Positions 50,345-58,598 of a DNA stretch of 64,000 nucleotides are shown piece after piece. The notes under the pieces were generated by a model, which worked only from the letters and a program-made list of their open reading frames with translations, ran no database searches and had not been told where the DNA came from. The DNA is from Candidatus Hebobacterum abditum (GTDB lineage Bacteria; Armatimonadota; Hebobacteria; Hebobacterales; Hebobacteraceae): positions 62,001 through 126,000 of the forward strand of contig JALGXW010000003.1 in NCBI GenBank assembly GCA_029821875.1, written 5' to 3'. Every line of letters begins with the position of its first letter. Within the stretch, counting starts at the first letter, position 1. The translations under genes and the position numbers were made by a program.

Positions 50345-51774
50345 CTCGCCTCCTGGCGCGTGGGGTCGGTCAGAGCAACGCGGTCGCGCTCCGTCAGTCC
50401 GCTGAGGATCACTACCGCCTCGTCGTTGCGCTCGCCCGTGGTCACGGCACGGGCGACAAACCTGTCGCCTCTCTGCACGTAGGCGATCTGCTCGCCCTCG
50501 TGATCGAACACTGACTCCACGGGGACCGAGAGCACATCCGCCAGGCGCTCCGACACGAACTGCGCCTCGGCGGCCATCCCTGGCCTCATGACGTCCAGGT
50601 CGGGATCGTGGATCTTGACGACTACATCGAAGGATCGCTGGCCGGGGACCGCGTTCGGGTCCTCGAAGGGTCGCACCTCCCGGGCGACCGCACCGATGCT
50701 GATCACCTCCCCATCGGACTTCGGCTCCGACGTGCCCTTCGGCCCGGTGACCACCTCTTGCCCGACTCGAACCTTGTGAATCGACGCCTCGTCCACGCGC
50801 AGCTCCACCCGGAGATCCGAGAGGTCGGCAATGTCCGCGACCTTCGAGTGCCACCGGAGACGGTCTCCCTCTTTCAGTGTCCGCCGGCCCATCTCGCCCC
50901 ACGTCTTGCCGAGGACGACGATGCCGGGCTTCGGGGCTTTCACATCGCCGGCTGCGAGCTGCTCCTCCGCCTCCTTGAGCTGTTCCGCCGCGCGGGCCGC
51001 CCGCTTTCGCGCACTCTCCACGGCCTCCCCGATGCGGCGCTCAGTCAGTTCGGATTCGAACTGCGAGGTGTCGATGTCCGATTGCGCCTGGGTCCTTCCC
51101 GACGCGTGCTCTGCGCCCAGGTAGCTGCCGTCCTTCTCCGATTTGTCGAGGGCATGTTCTCTGCTGCGCAGGACCCTCTCGGAGTGGTCCACCTGGCTCT
51201 CGGGCACAATGCCCCCATCGAAGAGACGGGACTGCTTGCCGTAATCCGTCTCCGACCACTGCAGGTTCCACCGGTCGAACCCCACCTGGGCGTCCGATTG
51301 CTCTTGCTCTGTGAGCTGCGACTTCGTGAGCACGCCGAGCGCTCGGAGGTGGCGGTCCACGCTCGCCTGCGCTGACTCGTGGTCGCGCGTCCGGTCTCGC
51401 TGCTCCTGCTCCACCTGCGCCACGCGGTTCCCGTGCTCCAAGCGCTGCTGGTCGACTTCGAAGTGATACTGGCTCATGTCCACCTTCGCGATGACATCGC
51501 CCTCCTCGACCTCCGTCCCGTCCTCGATGAGCCAGGTCAAGGTCTGGTGTCGGCCAGCCCGCGGCGCTCGAACTGACACTATGTCTCCACTCTCGACTGT
51601 CCCGTCCCGGGAGATGCCGACGATGAAGGAGCCCTTCTTCACCGAGGCCGTCTCCACCAGGTCAGAGGCCAAGCCCCCGCGCAGCACGCCCAGCAGCAGC
51701 GTCACCTGCCAGATGGCGACTGCCACCGCTCCTACCGCGAGTGTTGGCCTGAGAAAACGTGCCGCTGTATTCAT
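50341..51774 (-). CDS. HlyD/MacA-type membrane fusion adaptor (adaptor 1)
   Basis: A 477-aa adaptor: N-terminal helix FLRPTLAVGAVAVAIWQVTLLLGVL, lipoyl half APRAGRHQTLTWLIEDGTEVEEGDVIAKVDMS, a coiled-coil hairpin of about 150 residues (Gln/Arg/Glu-rich), lipoyl half VKAPKPGIVVLGKTWGEMGRR, and a barrel with FEDPNAVPGQRSFDVVVKI. It directly follows tolC (4-bp overlap) and precedes the ATPase. Its sequence diverges clearly from adaptors 2 and 3, so this is not a recent duplication. Confidence 0.9.
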   Translation of the reverse strand: MNTAARFLRPTLAVGAVAVAIWQVTLLLGVLRGGLASDLVETASVKKGSFIVGISRDGTVESGDIVSVRAPRAGRHQTLTWLIEDGTEVEEGDVIAKVDMSQYHFEVDQQRLEHGNRVAQVEQEQRDRTRDHESAQASVDRHLRALGVLTKSQLTEQEQSDAQVGFDRWNLQWSETDYGKQSRLFDGGIVPESQVDHSERVLRSREHALDKSEKDGSYLGAEHASGRTQAQSDIDTSQFESELTERRIGEAVESARKRAARAAEQLKEAEEQLAAGDVKAPKPGIVVLGKTWGEMGRRTLKEGDRLRWHSKVADIADLSDLRVELRVDEASIHKVRVGQEVVTGPKGTSEPKSDGEVISIGAVAREVRPFEDPNAVPGQRSFDVVVKIHDPDLDVMRPGMAAEAQFVSERLADVLSVPVESVFDHEGEQIAYVQRGDRFVARAVTTGERNDEAVVILSGLTERDRVALTDPTRQEAR

Positions 51775-53318
51775 CCTGTTGCCTCGGGATCTGTTTCGCC
51801 GGCGTCGGGCGACGTAGTCGGCGCCTGGTCTGATGAGACCACAGGCAGCAGGTCCAGGCCGAGCGCTACGCGCAGTCGTACCAGCGCCAGGTAGTACCTG
51901 ATCTGGCTGCTCACGAGTGACCTCTGGCTCTGGCGCAGATCATCCTGAGCATCCAGCAGATCGCGGTTAGTGCCCAGCCCCTCCTCCACCATTCGCTGAG
52001 CGATCTCGATGCTTCTTTCGGCGAGCTCCACGCTGGACTCCGCGATGTCGATGTTGGCGCGGGCCGCCTCGGCCGCCCGGGCCTCGGCTCTGACATCGGC
52101 CACCACCTGCTGCACGAGCGTCTCGCGGGCCTGCTGGGACACAAGCAGGTCCCACCGGGCCTGGTTCACGGCCTCCGTCAGCGAGCGAGACCCGATCGGT
52201 ACCGACAAGTCGAGGCCCACATTCCAGCTTCGCTCTTCGATGCCGTTTCTCTGCTCCCACCACCCTCCAAAGAGATCCAGGGACGGCAGTCGCTCGCTGC
52301 GACTGATCCGCAGGCCCGCTTCTGCGTCCTCGATGGCGATATCGGCAAGCAGGAGGTCCGGACGAGACTCGAGCGCCTGCGTGGTGAGTCCGGCCACGTC
52401 GAGTGACTGCGGATCGTACGGCACAGGCGTGACGAGGTCGGGCATTCCCCCCACCTCCAGTCCGAGCAGCAGCAGCAGCCGGTCCATCGCGTCCCGGAGC
52501 CCCTGCTTCTGCGCGATCGCGAAGGCCTCCTCACTCGAGAGTCTCAGCTGGGCTCGCCGCAGCTCAATCTCGGGGATCAGGCCTGCTTCGAGCCGAAGAC
52601 GAGCGTCCTCGACGGACTGCTTCCGCCGGTCCACACTCGCCTCCTGGATGGCCACCAGCTGTTCTTGCTCCACCACGTCGGAATAGGCGCCCACGATCTG
52701 CCTGATGAGGCTCTGCCGGTCGATGAAGAAGAGGAGCAGTTCTGCCCGGTAGGTATCGCGCGCGCGCCTGACCTCCTCATAGGCGGCGGAGGCATCGCCT
52801 CGGCCCGCCAGAAGCGGTTGTTGCAGGAGGGCCGAAATCGCGCTCTGCGTGTCTTCGGAATCCAGCCTGGTCAACTCGGCCACCACGGAGAAGTCGGCGC
52901 CGGTTGTGGCGGCATAGGAGAAGGCCGCTCCGGCGTGGCGCTCGTCCACCGTCTCGTCATTTCCGGTGCGCTGGACTCCGGCGAAGGCCGCGAGCGACCA
53001 ACGCTGTTGGGCGACGTACCAGTTCGACTGGGCCGCCAGCAGGCTCTGTAGGGTTTGGCGGAAGCCGAGGTTCTGCTCCAGGGCCAAGAGAACAGCGTCC
53101 TGGAGTGACAGCACGTCCGGCGCCGGCGCGGGCACGATCACGCTCAGGTCTTCGGGCGAGACTTGTTCCTGTCCCACCTGCCATTCGGGCCGCAGGTAGT
53201 CAGAGGCCTGCCCCTCGACCCATCCGGCCAGAATCAAGGCGAAGCATGAGATGAGTGCGACACGAAGGAGGCTTGAGTGGCACACACACATCGCAGAACG
53301 GCCCCTGGTTGTCTGCAT
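51771..53318 (-). CDS. tolC: TolC-type outer membrane channel
   Basis: A 515-aa outer-membrane efflux protein with two OEP repeats. The signal peptide is a hydrophobic stretch (VALISCFALILAG) ending near EGQAS. Repeat 1 holds SLQDAVLLALEQNLGFRQ, and a second helical segment has QSVEDARLRLEAGLIPEIELRRAQLRLSS. Repeat 2 has ESRPDLLLADIAIEDAEAGLRISRSERLPSLDLFGG and SIEIAQRMVEEGLGTNRDLLDAQDDLRQSQ. ATG 53318 has GGGAGGG 4-10 bp upstream. The frame extends to 53579 without a start signal. It is the first gene of the efflux operon and the 4-bp overlap with adaptor 1 implies tight coupling. Confidence 0.93.
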   Translation of the reverse strand: MQTTRGRSAMCVCHSSLLRVALISCFALILAGWVEGQASDYLRPEWQVGQEQVSPEDLSVIVPAPAPDVLSLQDAVLLALEQNLGFRQTLQSLLAAQSNWYVAQQRWSLAAFAGVQRTGNDETVDERHAGAAFSYAATTGADFSVVAELTRLDSEDTQSAISALLQQPLLAGRGDASAAYEEVRRARDTYRAELLLFFIDRQSLIRQIVGAYSDVVEQEQLVAIQEASVDRRKQSVEDARLRLEAGLIPEIELRRAQLRLSSEEAFAIAQKQGLRDAMDRLLLLLGLEVGGMPDLVTPVPYDPQSLDVAGLTTQALESRPDLLLADIAIEDAEAGLRISRSERLPSLDLFGGWWEQRNGIEERSWNVGLDLSVPIGSRSLTEAVNQARWDLLVSQQARETLVQQVVADVRAEARAAEAARANIDIAESSVELAERSIEIAQRMVEEGLGTNRDLLDAQDDLRQSQRSLVSSQIRYYLALVRLRVALGLDLLPVVSSDQAPTTSPDAGETDPEATG

Positions 53319-53553
53319 ACAGTCCCTCCCGATGGCGAGGACCGCCGGAGAGCCGGTGCCCTCCCGCCTGCCCCAGCTATTAGACGCATATTCCGAGCAA
53401 TTCGTTTCACAGAGCTTTCCACTGCGCCGCGTCCATCGGGCCCCCGGCGGATGGTGGCGCGGGCGGCACCGGATCGGCGCTTCCTGGGCAAGGCCTCTCC
53501 GCGAGAGAGGAGAAGGTGTCTGGGACGCCGCCAGGGAGGTGCCTTGGGAACAG

Positions 53554-54729
53554 CTAGTTCTGACGAGCGGGCCGCGCACCCGGCGACTTGGAAGTCAGGC
53601 CGCCGAGCAGTTCGCGCCACAGGACCGTGAGAAGGCCGGAGCTGTGCCAATCGAACTGGAGCCGACTCAACAGACCTGGGACGCCTGCCCGCCTCGCCAG
53701 CCAGAAGAACATGTCGATGTCTCTATCGCTTAGCGCTCTGTGTATCCTGCGCAGCAGACGGCCCGTCCGCTGCTCCGCGCCTATCCTGCGCACCCAATCT
53801 TCCTCGTAGTCCGCCAGCGCACTGCCACTCAGGTCGCCATCACAGAGGGCTCGGTGGGCGGCGCTCACCGCCGCCTCTGCGCCGAGGAGCCCGTAGTAGA
53901 TGCCTCCGCTTGTAGTTGCCTTCACCTGTCCGGCCGCGTCGCCCACCACGAGCACACGATCTGCAAAGGACGGCGTACGCGGCCCACACGGAACAGCGCG
54001 GCAGCGGATCCGTGCCCCGTTGCGACGAATGGCCCCCCGTTGCTCAAGCGCGGTCGCGAACTCGCTGAGCAGTGGGTGCGGCGGCGCGTGCGAGACCAGT
54101 CCGACACGGCAGCCATGTCCGTTCGCCGGGACGGCCCACGCGAACCCGCCCGGGGCTACAGTCCTTCCCAGATGGACCTCCACCTCCTCCAGGCGCCCCG
54201 CCTCTGCGAACAGCTGCGCGCCGAAGATCGGCGGCCCAGAGGCCTGGGCAAGGCCGAGCCGTTCGGTAATGCTGTCGTCAGCGCCGGTTGCGATGATCAG
54301 CAGGGAGGAGCGGAAGGATAGGGCCTCGCCGAGGCACAGACCGGTCACGACGATACGATCCTGTTCCACCTGCACGTCATCGGCACGAGTTCCGAGCAGG
54401 AAGCTGGCGCCGGAGGTGAGCGCCTGCTCGGCGAGTATCTGGTCGAACCGCGAGCGGTCTACAACGACGGCCCGGGCGTCGTCGGACCAGACGCGGAACG
54501 ACTGCCCGCTCGGCGACACGAACCGAGCGCTCGACAAGTGGGCCTCGACGCAGCTCGGGTCGAGGTCGAAGCGCTCGCAGGCCTCCATGCTGATGATGCC
54601 GGTGCAGTGAACCGGCTCGCCGATCTCCGTGTGCTCCTCCAACACGAGCACCTCATAGCCCAGACGGGCCAGCTGCCTCGCCGCATAGCATCCCGTGGGG
54701 CCAGCGCCCACGACCACGACATCATACAT
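53554..54729 (-). CDS. Geranylgeranyl reductase family FAD protein
   Basis: A 391-aa flavoprotein: MYDVVVVGAGPTGCYAARQLARLGYEVLVLE, then HTEIGEPVHCTGIISMEACERF (the GGR-specific loop with Cys), VVDRSRFDQILAEQAL, and a C-terminal GDAAGQVKATTSGGIYYGLLGAEAAVSA. This is the TIGR02032-like family, which saturates isoprenoid chains or reduces related polyprenyl lipids, with a few members acting in menaquinone or carotenoid metabolism. ATG 54729 has AGGAGG 11 bp upstream. It is divergent from a phosphate transport pair. The substrate is not assignable. Confidence 0.87.
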   Translation of the reverse strand: MYDVVVVGAGPTGCYAARQLARLGYEVLVLEEHTEIGEPVHCTGIISMEACERFDLDPSCVEAHLSSARFVSPSGQSFRVWSDDARAVVVDRSRFDQILAEQALTSGASFLLGTRADDVQVEQDRIVVTGLCLGEALSFRSSLLIIATGADDSITERLGLAQASGPPIFGAQLFAEAGRLEEVEVHLGRTVAPGGFAWAVPANGHGCRVGLVSHAPPHPLLSEFATALEQRGAIRRNGARIRCRAVPCGPRTPSFADRVLVVGDAAGQVKATTSGGIYYGLLGAEAAVSAAHRALCDGDLSGSALADYEEDWVRRIGAEQRTGRLLRRIHRALSDRDIDMFFWLARRAGVPGLLSRLQFDWHSSGLLTVLWRELLGGLTSKSPGARPARQN

Positions 54730-54834
54730 GCCCGAGATTCCTCCTGAGGCGCGACGGGCGGAAGAGGTCAACCGATCGCCCGGAGACTAGAGAAAGAGGA
54801 CCTGATACGACTCCAGCCGCAGTTTACCCAGTTC

Positions 54835-54851
54835 CAGTACACTTTGTACTG
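54835..54851. promoter_or_regulatory. 17-bp inverted repeat in a divergent promoter region
   Basis: CAGTACA (54835-54841), CTT, TGTACTG (54845-54851) is a perfect 7-3-7 inverted repeat, midway between the flavoprotein gene (-) and the DUF47/PiT pair (+). The low-GC stretch around it (54820-54860) contrasts with its neighbours and is likely a promoter. It could be an operator for either or both units. Confidence 0.45.
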
Positions 54852-55018
54852 TTCTGCGTGCCGACAGCCGACTCCTTCCCAGGCACGACGAGCGCGCGCC
54901 CTAGCCGGGCCGGCTGGCACAGCCCTCACCGATTCGCGCGCGCCACCGAGGAGGAGCGGGGCCGAGTAAGGAGAATGCAGCAGGCAAAGTCGAAGGATCG
55001 GCCGCCGAGGCGAACACC

Positions 55019-55645
55019 ATGAAATTGAACTTTATGCCGCGCGAAGAACGTTTCTTCGAGCTGTTCGAGGATCAGGGGCGGAACATTGTCCAAGGAGCGG
55101 ACCTGCTCGTCAAGCTCGTCGCCGACCATACGCAGGCGGAGGAGCTGAGGCAGCAGATCGAAGAGGTCGAGCACGAGGGCGACATCACAACCCACGAGAT
55201 CGCCGACCGTCTCAACCGGACGTTCGTCACGCCATTCGACCACGAGGACATCCACGAACTCGCCGGCCGACTTGATGACATCCTCGATAACATCGAAGCC
55301 ACTGCCGACCGGATGTTCCTCTACGAGGCCGGTGAGGCGAGCCAGGAGATGATCGGCCTCGCCGAGGTGCTGGCCGATACAGCGAAGGCGGTGGCGAAGG
55401 CGGTGGCGGGGCTGAGCGACATCGGCAAGAACGCGCGTCGCATCATGGACCACTGCATAGAAATCCACCGGCTCGAGAACATGGGAGACGAGCAGAGCCG
55501 GCGGGCACTGGCGAAGCTCTTCAAAGGACCGGACGCACTTCATGCGCTGAAGTGGAAGGAGATCTACGACCACGTCGAAGACGCCATCGACAAGTGCGAG
55601 GACGTAGCCTCAATCGTCGAAGGAATCGTGGTCAAGCATACCTGA
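55019..55645 (+). CDS. DUF47 (PhoU-like) Pit accessory protein
   Basis: A 208-aa all-helical protein: FFELFEDQGRNIVQGADLLVKLVADHTQAEELRQQIEEVEHEGDITTHEIADRLNRTFVTPFDHEDIHELAGRLDDILDNIEATADRM, the PhoU/DUF47 pattern with the acidic metal-cluster positions (EHEGD, DHEDI, DDILDNIE). It regulates the adjacent PiT transporter and has one base between the genes. ATG 55019 lies after GAGGCGAACACC. It is the first gene of a two-gene phosphate unit. Confidence 0.93.
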   Translation: MKLNFMPREERFFELFEDQGRNIVQGADLLVKLVADHTQAEELRQQIEEVEHEGDITTHEIADRLNRTFVTPFDHEDIHELAGRLDDILDNIEATADRMFLYEAGEASQEMIGLAEVLADTAKAVAKAVAGLSDIGKNARRIMDHCIEIHRLENMGDEQSRRALAKLFKGPDALHALKWKEIYDHVEDAIDKCEDVASIVEGIVVKHT

Positions 55646-55655
55646 CGTGCCAGCC

Positions 55656-56654
55656 ATGGATACCACCTTCCTGTACGTAGCATTCATTTGCGGCGTCGCC
55701 TTCGTCTTCGACTTCATCAATGGGTTCCACGATGCCGCGAATTCCATCGCCACAGTCGTGTCCACCCGTGTCCTCCGGCCGATGTACGCCGTTGTCTGGG
55801 CTGCGTTCTTCAACTTCATCGCTGCCTTCGGCTTTGGGGTCCGCGTAGCGGAGACCATGGGGAAGGGGATTGTTCGCGAGTCGGCCATCAACAACGAGGT
55901 CATCCTGGCGGCGCTCATCGGCGCCATCGTATGGGATCTCCTGACGTGGTATCTGGGTCTCCCGACCAGCTCATCCCACGCTCTGATCGGCGGGTTGGTC
56001 GGGGCCGCCCTCGTTCAGTCGGGCTGGCAGTCGCTTCTGACATCCGGGCTGATGAAGGTGTCGGCCTTCATAGTGCTCTCTCCCGTGGTCGGTCTCTTTC
56101 TGGGCTATACGTTTCGCACGCTGGTCAGTTGGGTCTTCCGGCGCAGTTCGCCCAAGAGCGCAGCGCGACACTTCCGTCGACTGCAGCTCGTGTCGGCCGC
56201 CCTCTACAGCCTCGGCCACGGCACGAACGACGCGCAGAAGACGATGGGCGTCATTGCGATTCTCCTCTTCGCCAACGGCTATCTCGGCGCGAAGTTCTTC
56301 GTTCCCACGTGGGTGATCTTCGGCGCCCATGCGGCGATCGCACTTGGGACAATGGCAGGGGGCTGGCGCATCGTAAAGACCATGGGAATGCGCATCACGA
56401 AGCTGCAGCCGGTGGACGGGTTCTGCGCGGAAACCTCCGCCGCCGTCTCTCTCTTCGGCACGGCGACCGCGGGCATCCCGGTGAGCACCACGCACACCAT
56501 CACCGGCGCCATCATCGGTGTCGGCTCCACGCGGCGCCTCTCCGCCGTCCGGTGGGGAGTAACGGTCAGCGTAGTGTGGGCGTGGGTACTCACCATTCCC
56601 GGAGCGGCGCTTGTGGCGGCGGTGACACGGCTGGCATTGTTTCTCGTGACGTAG
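55656..56654 (+). CDS. pit: PiT-family inorganic phosphate transporter
   Basis: A ~332-aa polytopic symporter: N-terminal signature FDFINGFHDAANSIATVVSTRVL and the inverted C-terminal repeat VSAALYSLGHGTNDAQKTMGVIAILL, both holding the phosphate-binding GFHDAAN and GHGTNDA cores, then VSTTHTITGAIIGVGSTRRLSAVRWG. About ten membrane helices. It takes up phosphate with H+ or Na+. ATG 55656 is preferred to GTG 55647, which gives 3 extra residues. It is paired with the DUF47 gene. Confidence 0.94.
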   Translation: MDTTFLYVAFICGVAFVFDFINGFHDAANSIATVVSTRVLRPMYAVVWAAFFNFIAAFGFGVRVAETMGKGIVRESAINNEVILAALIGAIVWDLLTWYLGLPTSSSHALIGGLVGAALVQSGWQSLLTSGLMKVSAFIVLSPVVGLFLGYTFRTLVSWVFRRSSPKSAARHFRRLQLVSAALYSLGHGTNDAQKTMGVIAILLFANGYLGAKFFVPTWVIFGAHAAIALGTMAGGWRIVKTMGMRITKLQPVDGFCAETSAAVSLFGTATAGIPVSTTHTITGAIIGVGSTRRLSAVRWGVTVSVVWAWVLTIPGAALVAAVTRLALFLVT

Positions 56655-56675
56655 CGCGCATGCCCACCCGCGGCT

Positions 56676-56702
56676 GCGGCCCGCCTTGCGCCGGCGGGCC
56701 GC
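56676..56702. terminator. 10-bp perfect hairpin between convergent genes
   Basis: GCGGCCCGCC (56676-56685) and GGCGGGCCGC (56693-56702) with a 7-nt loop, located between the PiT stop and the convergent ACT protein stop. It has no U-tract on either strand and could serve both. Confidence 0.6.
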
Positions 56703-56733
56703 GGGACCGAACGTCGAACGCCCCCCCGTCAGA

Positions 56734-57123
56734 TCAGAGCTTCACCCTGGCCGCTCGGGCGATGTCCGAGACGCCGATCACGATCTTGCTCGGCTTGCCC
56801 GCCCCGGCCGCGCTGCCGTAGACGTATTCGATGTTGACCTTGGCCGCCGCGAGCTTCCTGGCGGCCGCCCCGAGAGCTCCAGGCTCGTTGGGGAGTTTGA
56901 CCACGAGAACTGGCTGCTGGACCACATTCATGCCCGCCTTCTTCAGGGCCGCGCGCGCCTTCGCGTTGGCCGACGTGACGAGCCGAACGACACCCACCTC
57001 GGATGAGTCGAGCACGGATACCGCGTCGATGTTGACCTTCGCTCGGGCCAGCACGCCCCCCAGCTTGGCGAGCTGCCCGGGCTTGTTCTCCATGGTCACC
57101 GACAACTGCGTGCCACGTGCCAT
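56734..57123 (-). CDS. Tandem ACT domain protein
   Basis: A 129-aa protein with two ACT folds in tandem: TQLSVTMENKPGQLAKLGGVLARAKVNIDAVSVLDS and PVLVVKLPNEPGALGAAARKLAAAKVNIEYVYG, each with the P-G-x-L/A turn that binds amino acids. Such small ACT proteins act as amino-acid-sensing regulators. The enzyme partner is not identified here. ATG 57123 has GGGAGG upstream, and the frame extension to 57270 is unsupported. It converges with the PiT gene. Confidence 0.9.
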   Translation of the reverse strand: MARGTQLSVTMENKPGQLAKLGGVLARAKVNIDAVSVLDSSEVGVVRLVTSANAKARAALKKAGMNVVQQPVLVVKLPNEPGALGAAARKLAAAKVNIEYVYGSAAGAGKPSKIVIGVSDIARAARVKL

Positions 57124-57325
57124 TTCCCCGCCTCCCGTGTGCTGAGTTGAGGCCGTGTTTCTCGACGGCCAGGACAGGTCCTGCAACAGCCGGCTCCCTC
57201 GGCAGCGAATCTTTCGGGCTGCCGGGATGCAAGCGGGCGTCAGTTTGTGGCCAGGGTGTGGAAGATACAATTGGCCGCGATCTCGCCATTGAGCCAGATC
57301 ACACTACCGGGGCCGGAGAGCCGCA

Positions 57326-57943
57326 ATGGCCGACCACGATTCATGTGCGCTGCTGGGGCAGTTGCTGCTCGCTCAGGGGACTATCACCCCGGAGGAAATG
57401 CGCGAGGCGCTGAGACGGCAGCAGTCCAGCGGACAGCGGATCGGCGACATCCTCGCAGAGATAGGCGCCGTGGCGCCAAGGCAGCTCGAGAGGGCGCTCC
57501 GCGTCCAGGCTCGACTCCGTGGCAAGGCGGAGGAGGATCGGCCGTTCATCCTTGTCGTCGACGATGACCCCGAGGTCGGCGCAGTTGTGGCCGACATACT
57601 CTGTGGCGGCGGCTACCGAGTGGGTGTTGCCCAGAATGAAGCGGAGGCGATGGCCGCGGTAATGGCACCCGATCCCCCCTCCCCCGCCGTCATCGTTCTC
57701 GATCTGGGCCTGCCGGAGTATGGTGGGATCGAACTGCTGACTGTGTTCAGGAAAGCAGGCCAGACCCAAAGCGTGCCGGTCGTCGTCCTAACCGGCCGGC
57801 CCGATCTCGAGGTCGAGATACGCAATCGCGGGCTAGCCATCAGCGCCTTCCTCGCGAAGCCAGTACCGGCGCGACAACTGCTCGAAGTGGTGGAGCAAGC
57901 CATCCGCGAAGGGTCAGAGGTCTGCTCCACACCCGCCTCCTAG
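57326..57943 (+). CDS. Response regulator with N-terminal MshEN-type (GspE N) domain
   Basis: A 205-aa two-domain protein. Residues 9-61 are two MshEN-type repeats. Repeat 1 (9-32) reads LLGQLLLAQGTITPEEMREA plus LRRQ, and repeat 2 (38-61) reads RIGDILAEIGAVAPRQLERA plus LRVQ. Both keep Gly11/Gly40, Leu14/Leu43, Gly18/Gly47, Leu29/Leu58 and Gln32/Gln61 of the c-di-GMP motif; repeat 2 also has the leading Arg38. Residues 73-195 are a receiver: Asp79-Asp81, acceptor Asp126, Thr in VVVLTGR, Lys in FLAKP. No output domain. It could be a phospho- and c-di-GMP-responsive regulator for pilus or secretion ATPases. Start ATG 57326 has GGAG nearby. A TACAAT -10 lies at 57266-57271. Confidence 0.88.
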   Translation: MADHDSCALLGQLLLAQGTITPEEMREALRRQQSSGQRIGDILAEIGAVAPRQLERALRVQARLRGKAEEDRPFILVVDDDPEVGAVVADILCGGGYRVGVAQNEAEAMAAVMAPDPPSPAVIVLDLGLPEYGGIELLTVFRKAGQTQSVPVVVLTGRPDLEVEIRNRGLAISAFLAKPVPARQLLEVVEQAIREGSEVCSTPAS

Positions 57944-58104
57944 CGCCGAGCTCATTGCGGTGGCTTCGGCCGGATTTCGCTCACAGCTCTCGCCTTCGCA
58001 GGGAGGTCAGAGGTCTTCCGGCACTGAACATGGCAGCGCAGTGGTTCAGGCGATCGGTCCGTGGCGCGGCGTGCGCCTGTGCCGGCACGAGGGGAGATCA
58101 ACTG

Positions 58105-58506
58105 GTGAGTCAGAAGTCGACACGCGCTGAGGACGCCCGTGCTCGTGTCCTGATCGTGGAAGACGAGCCCTCGGTGATGCAGTTCCTGGAGGCGCTCCTG
58201 AGGGGACGCGGCTACGAGACAATCGAAGCCTGCAACGGCGTCGAGGCCATGGTGGCCCTAACCGTCCCGCAGTCGGAACTCCCAGATGCGATACTGCTGG
58301 ACGTCGGGCTGCCGCTGGAAGGCGGCGTGTCGGTGCTAACGTTCCTGAGGAATGTGTTGCGCAGCGGAATCCCTGTTATCGTCGTCACCGGCCGACAGGA
58401 GCCCGAAGAGGAGGCGGCTCTCCGCGAGCTCGGAATCAGCGCTTTCCTGCGCAAGCCGCCGAATGCTCAGCAGATCCTCTCTGCCCTGTCGGAAGTGCTC
58501 CCGTGA
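58105..58506 (+). CDS. Single-domain response regulator
   Basis: A 133-aa receiver domain: Glu19-Asp20 with DEP following, acceptor Asp66 in ILLDVGLPLEGG, Thr in VIVVTGR, Lys in FLRKPPN. It has no output domain. GTG 58105 has GGAGA about 8 bp upstream. The longer frame to 57955 is Arg/Ala-rich and unlikely. It is the second regulator in tandem with the MshEN fusion (161 bp gap), so the two may be in one phosphorelay. No kinase is adjacent. Confidence 0.88.
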   Translation: MSQKSTRAEDARARVLIVEDEPSVMQFLEALLRGRGYETIEACNGVEAMVALTVPQSELPDAILLDVGLPLEGGVSVLTFLRNVLRSGIPVIVVTGRQEPEEEAALRELGISAFLRKPPNAQQILSALSEVLP

Positions 58507-58598
58507 TCTGACCGCCTCGACGGCGGCCACGAGAGAGGGAGTCCGGCGCCCGCAGCAGAACACGTAGCTCAGTCTGATTTCGCCCTGGAGGAGGAGGA

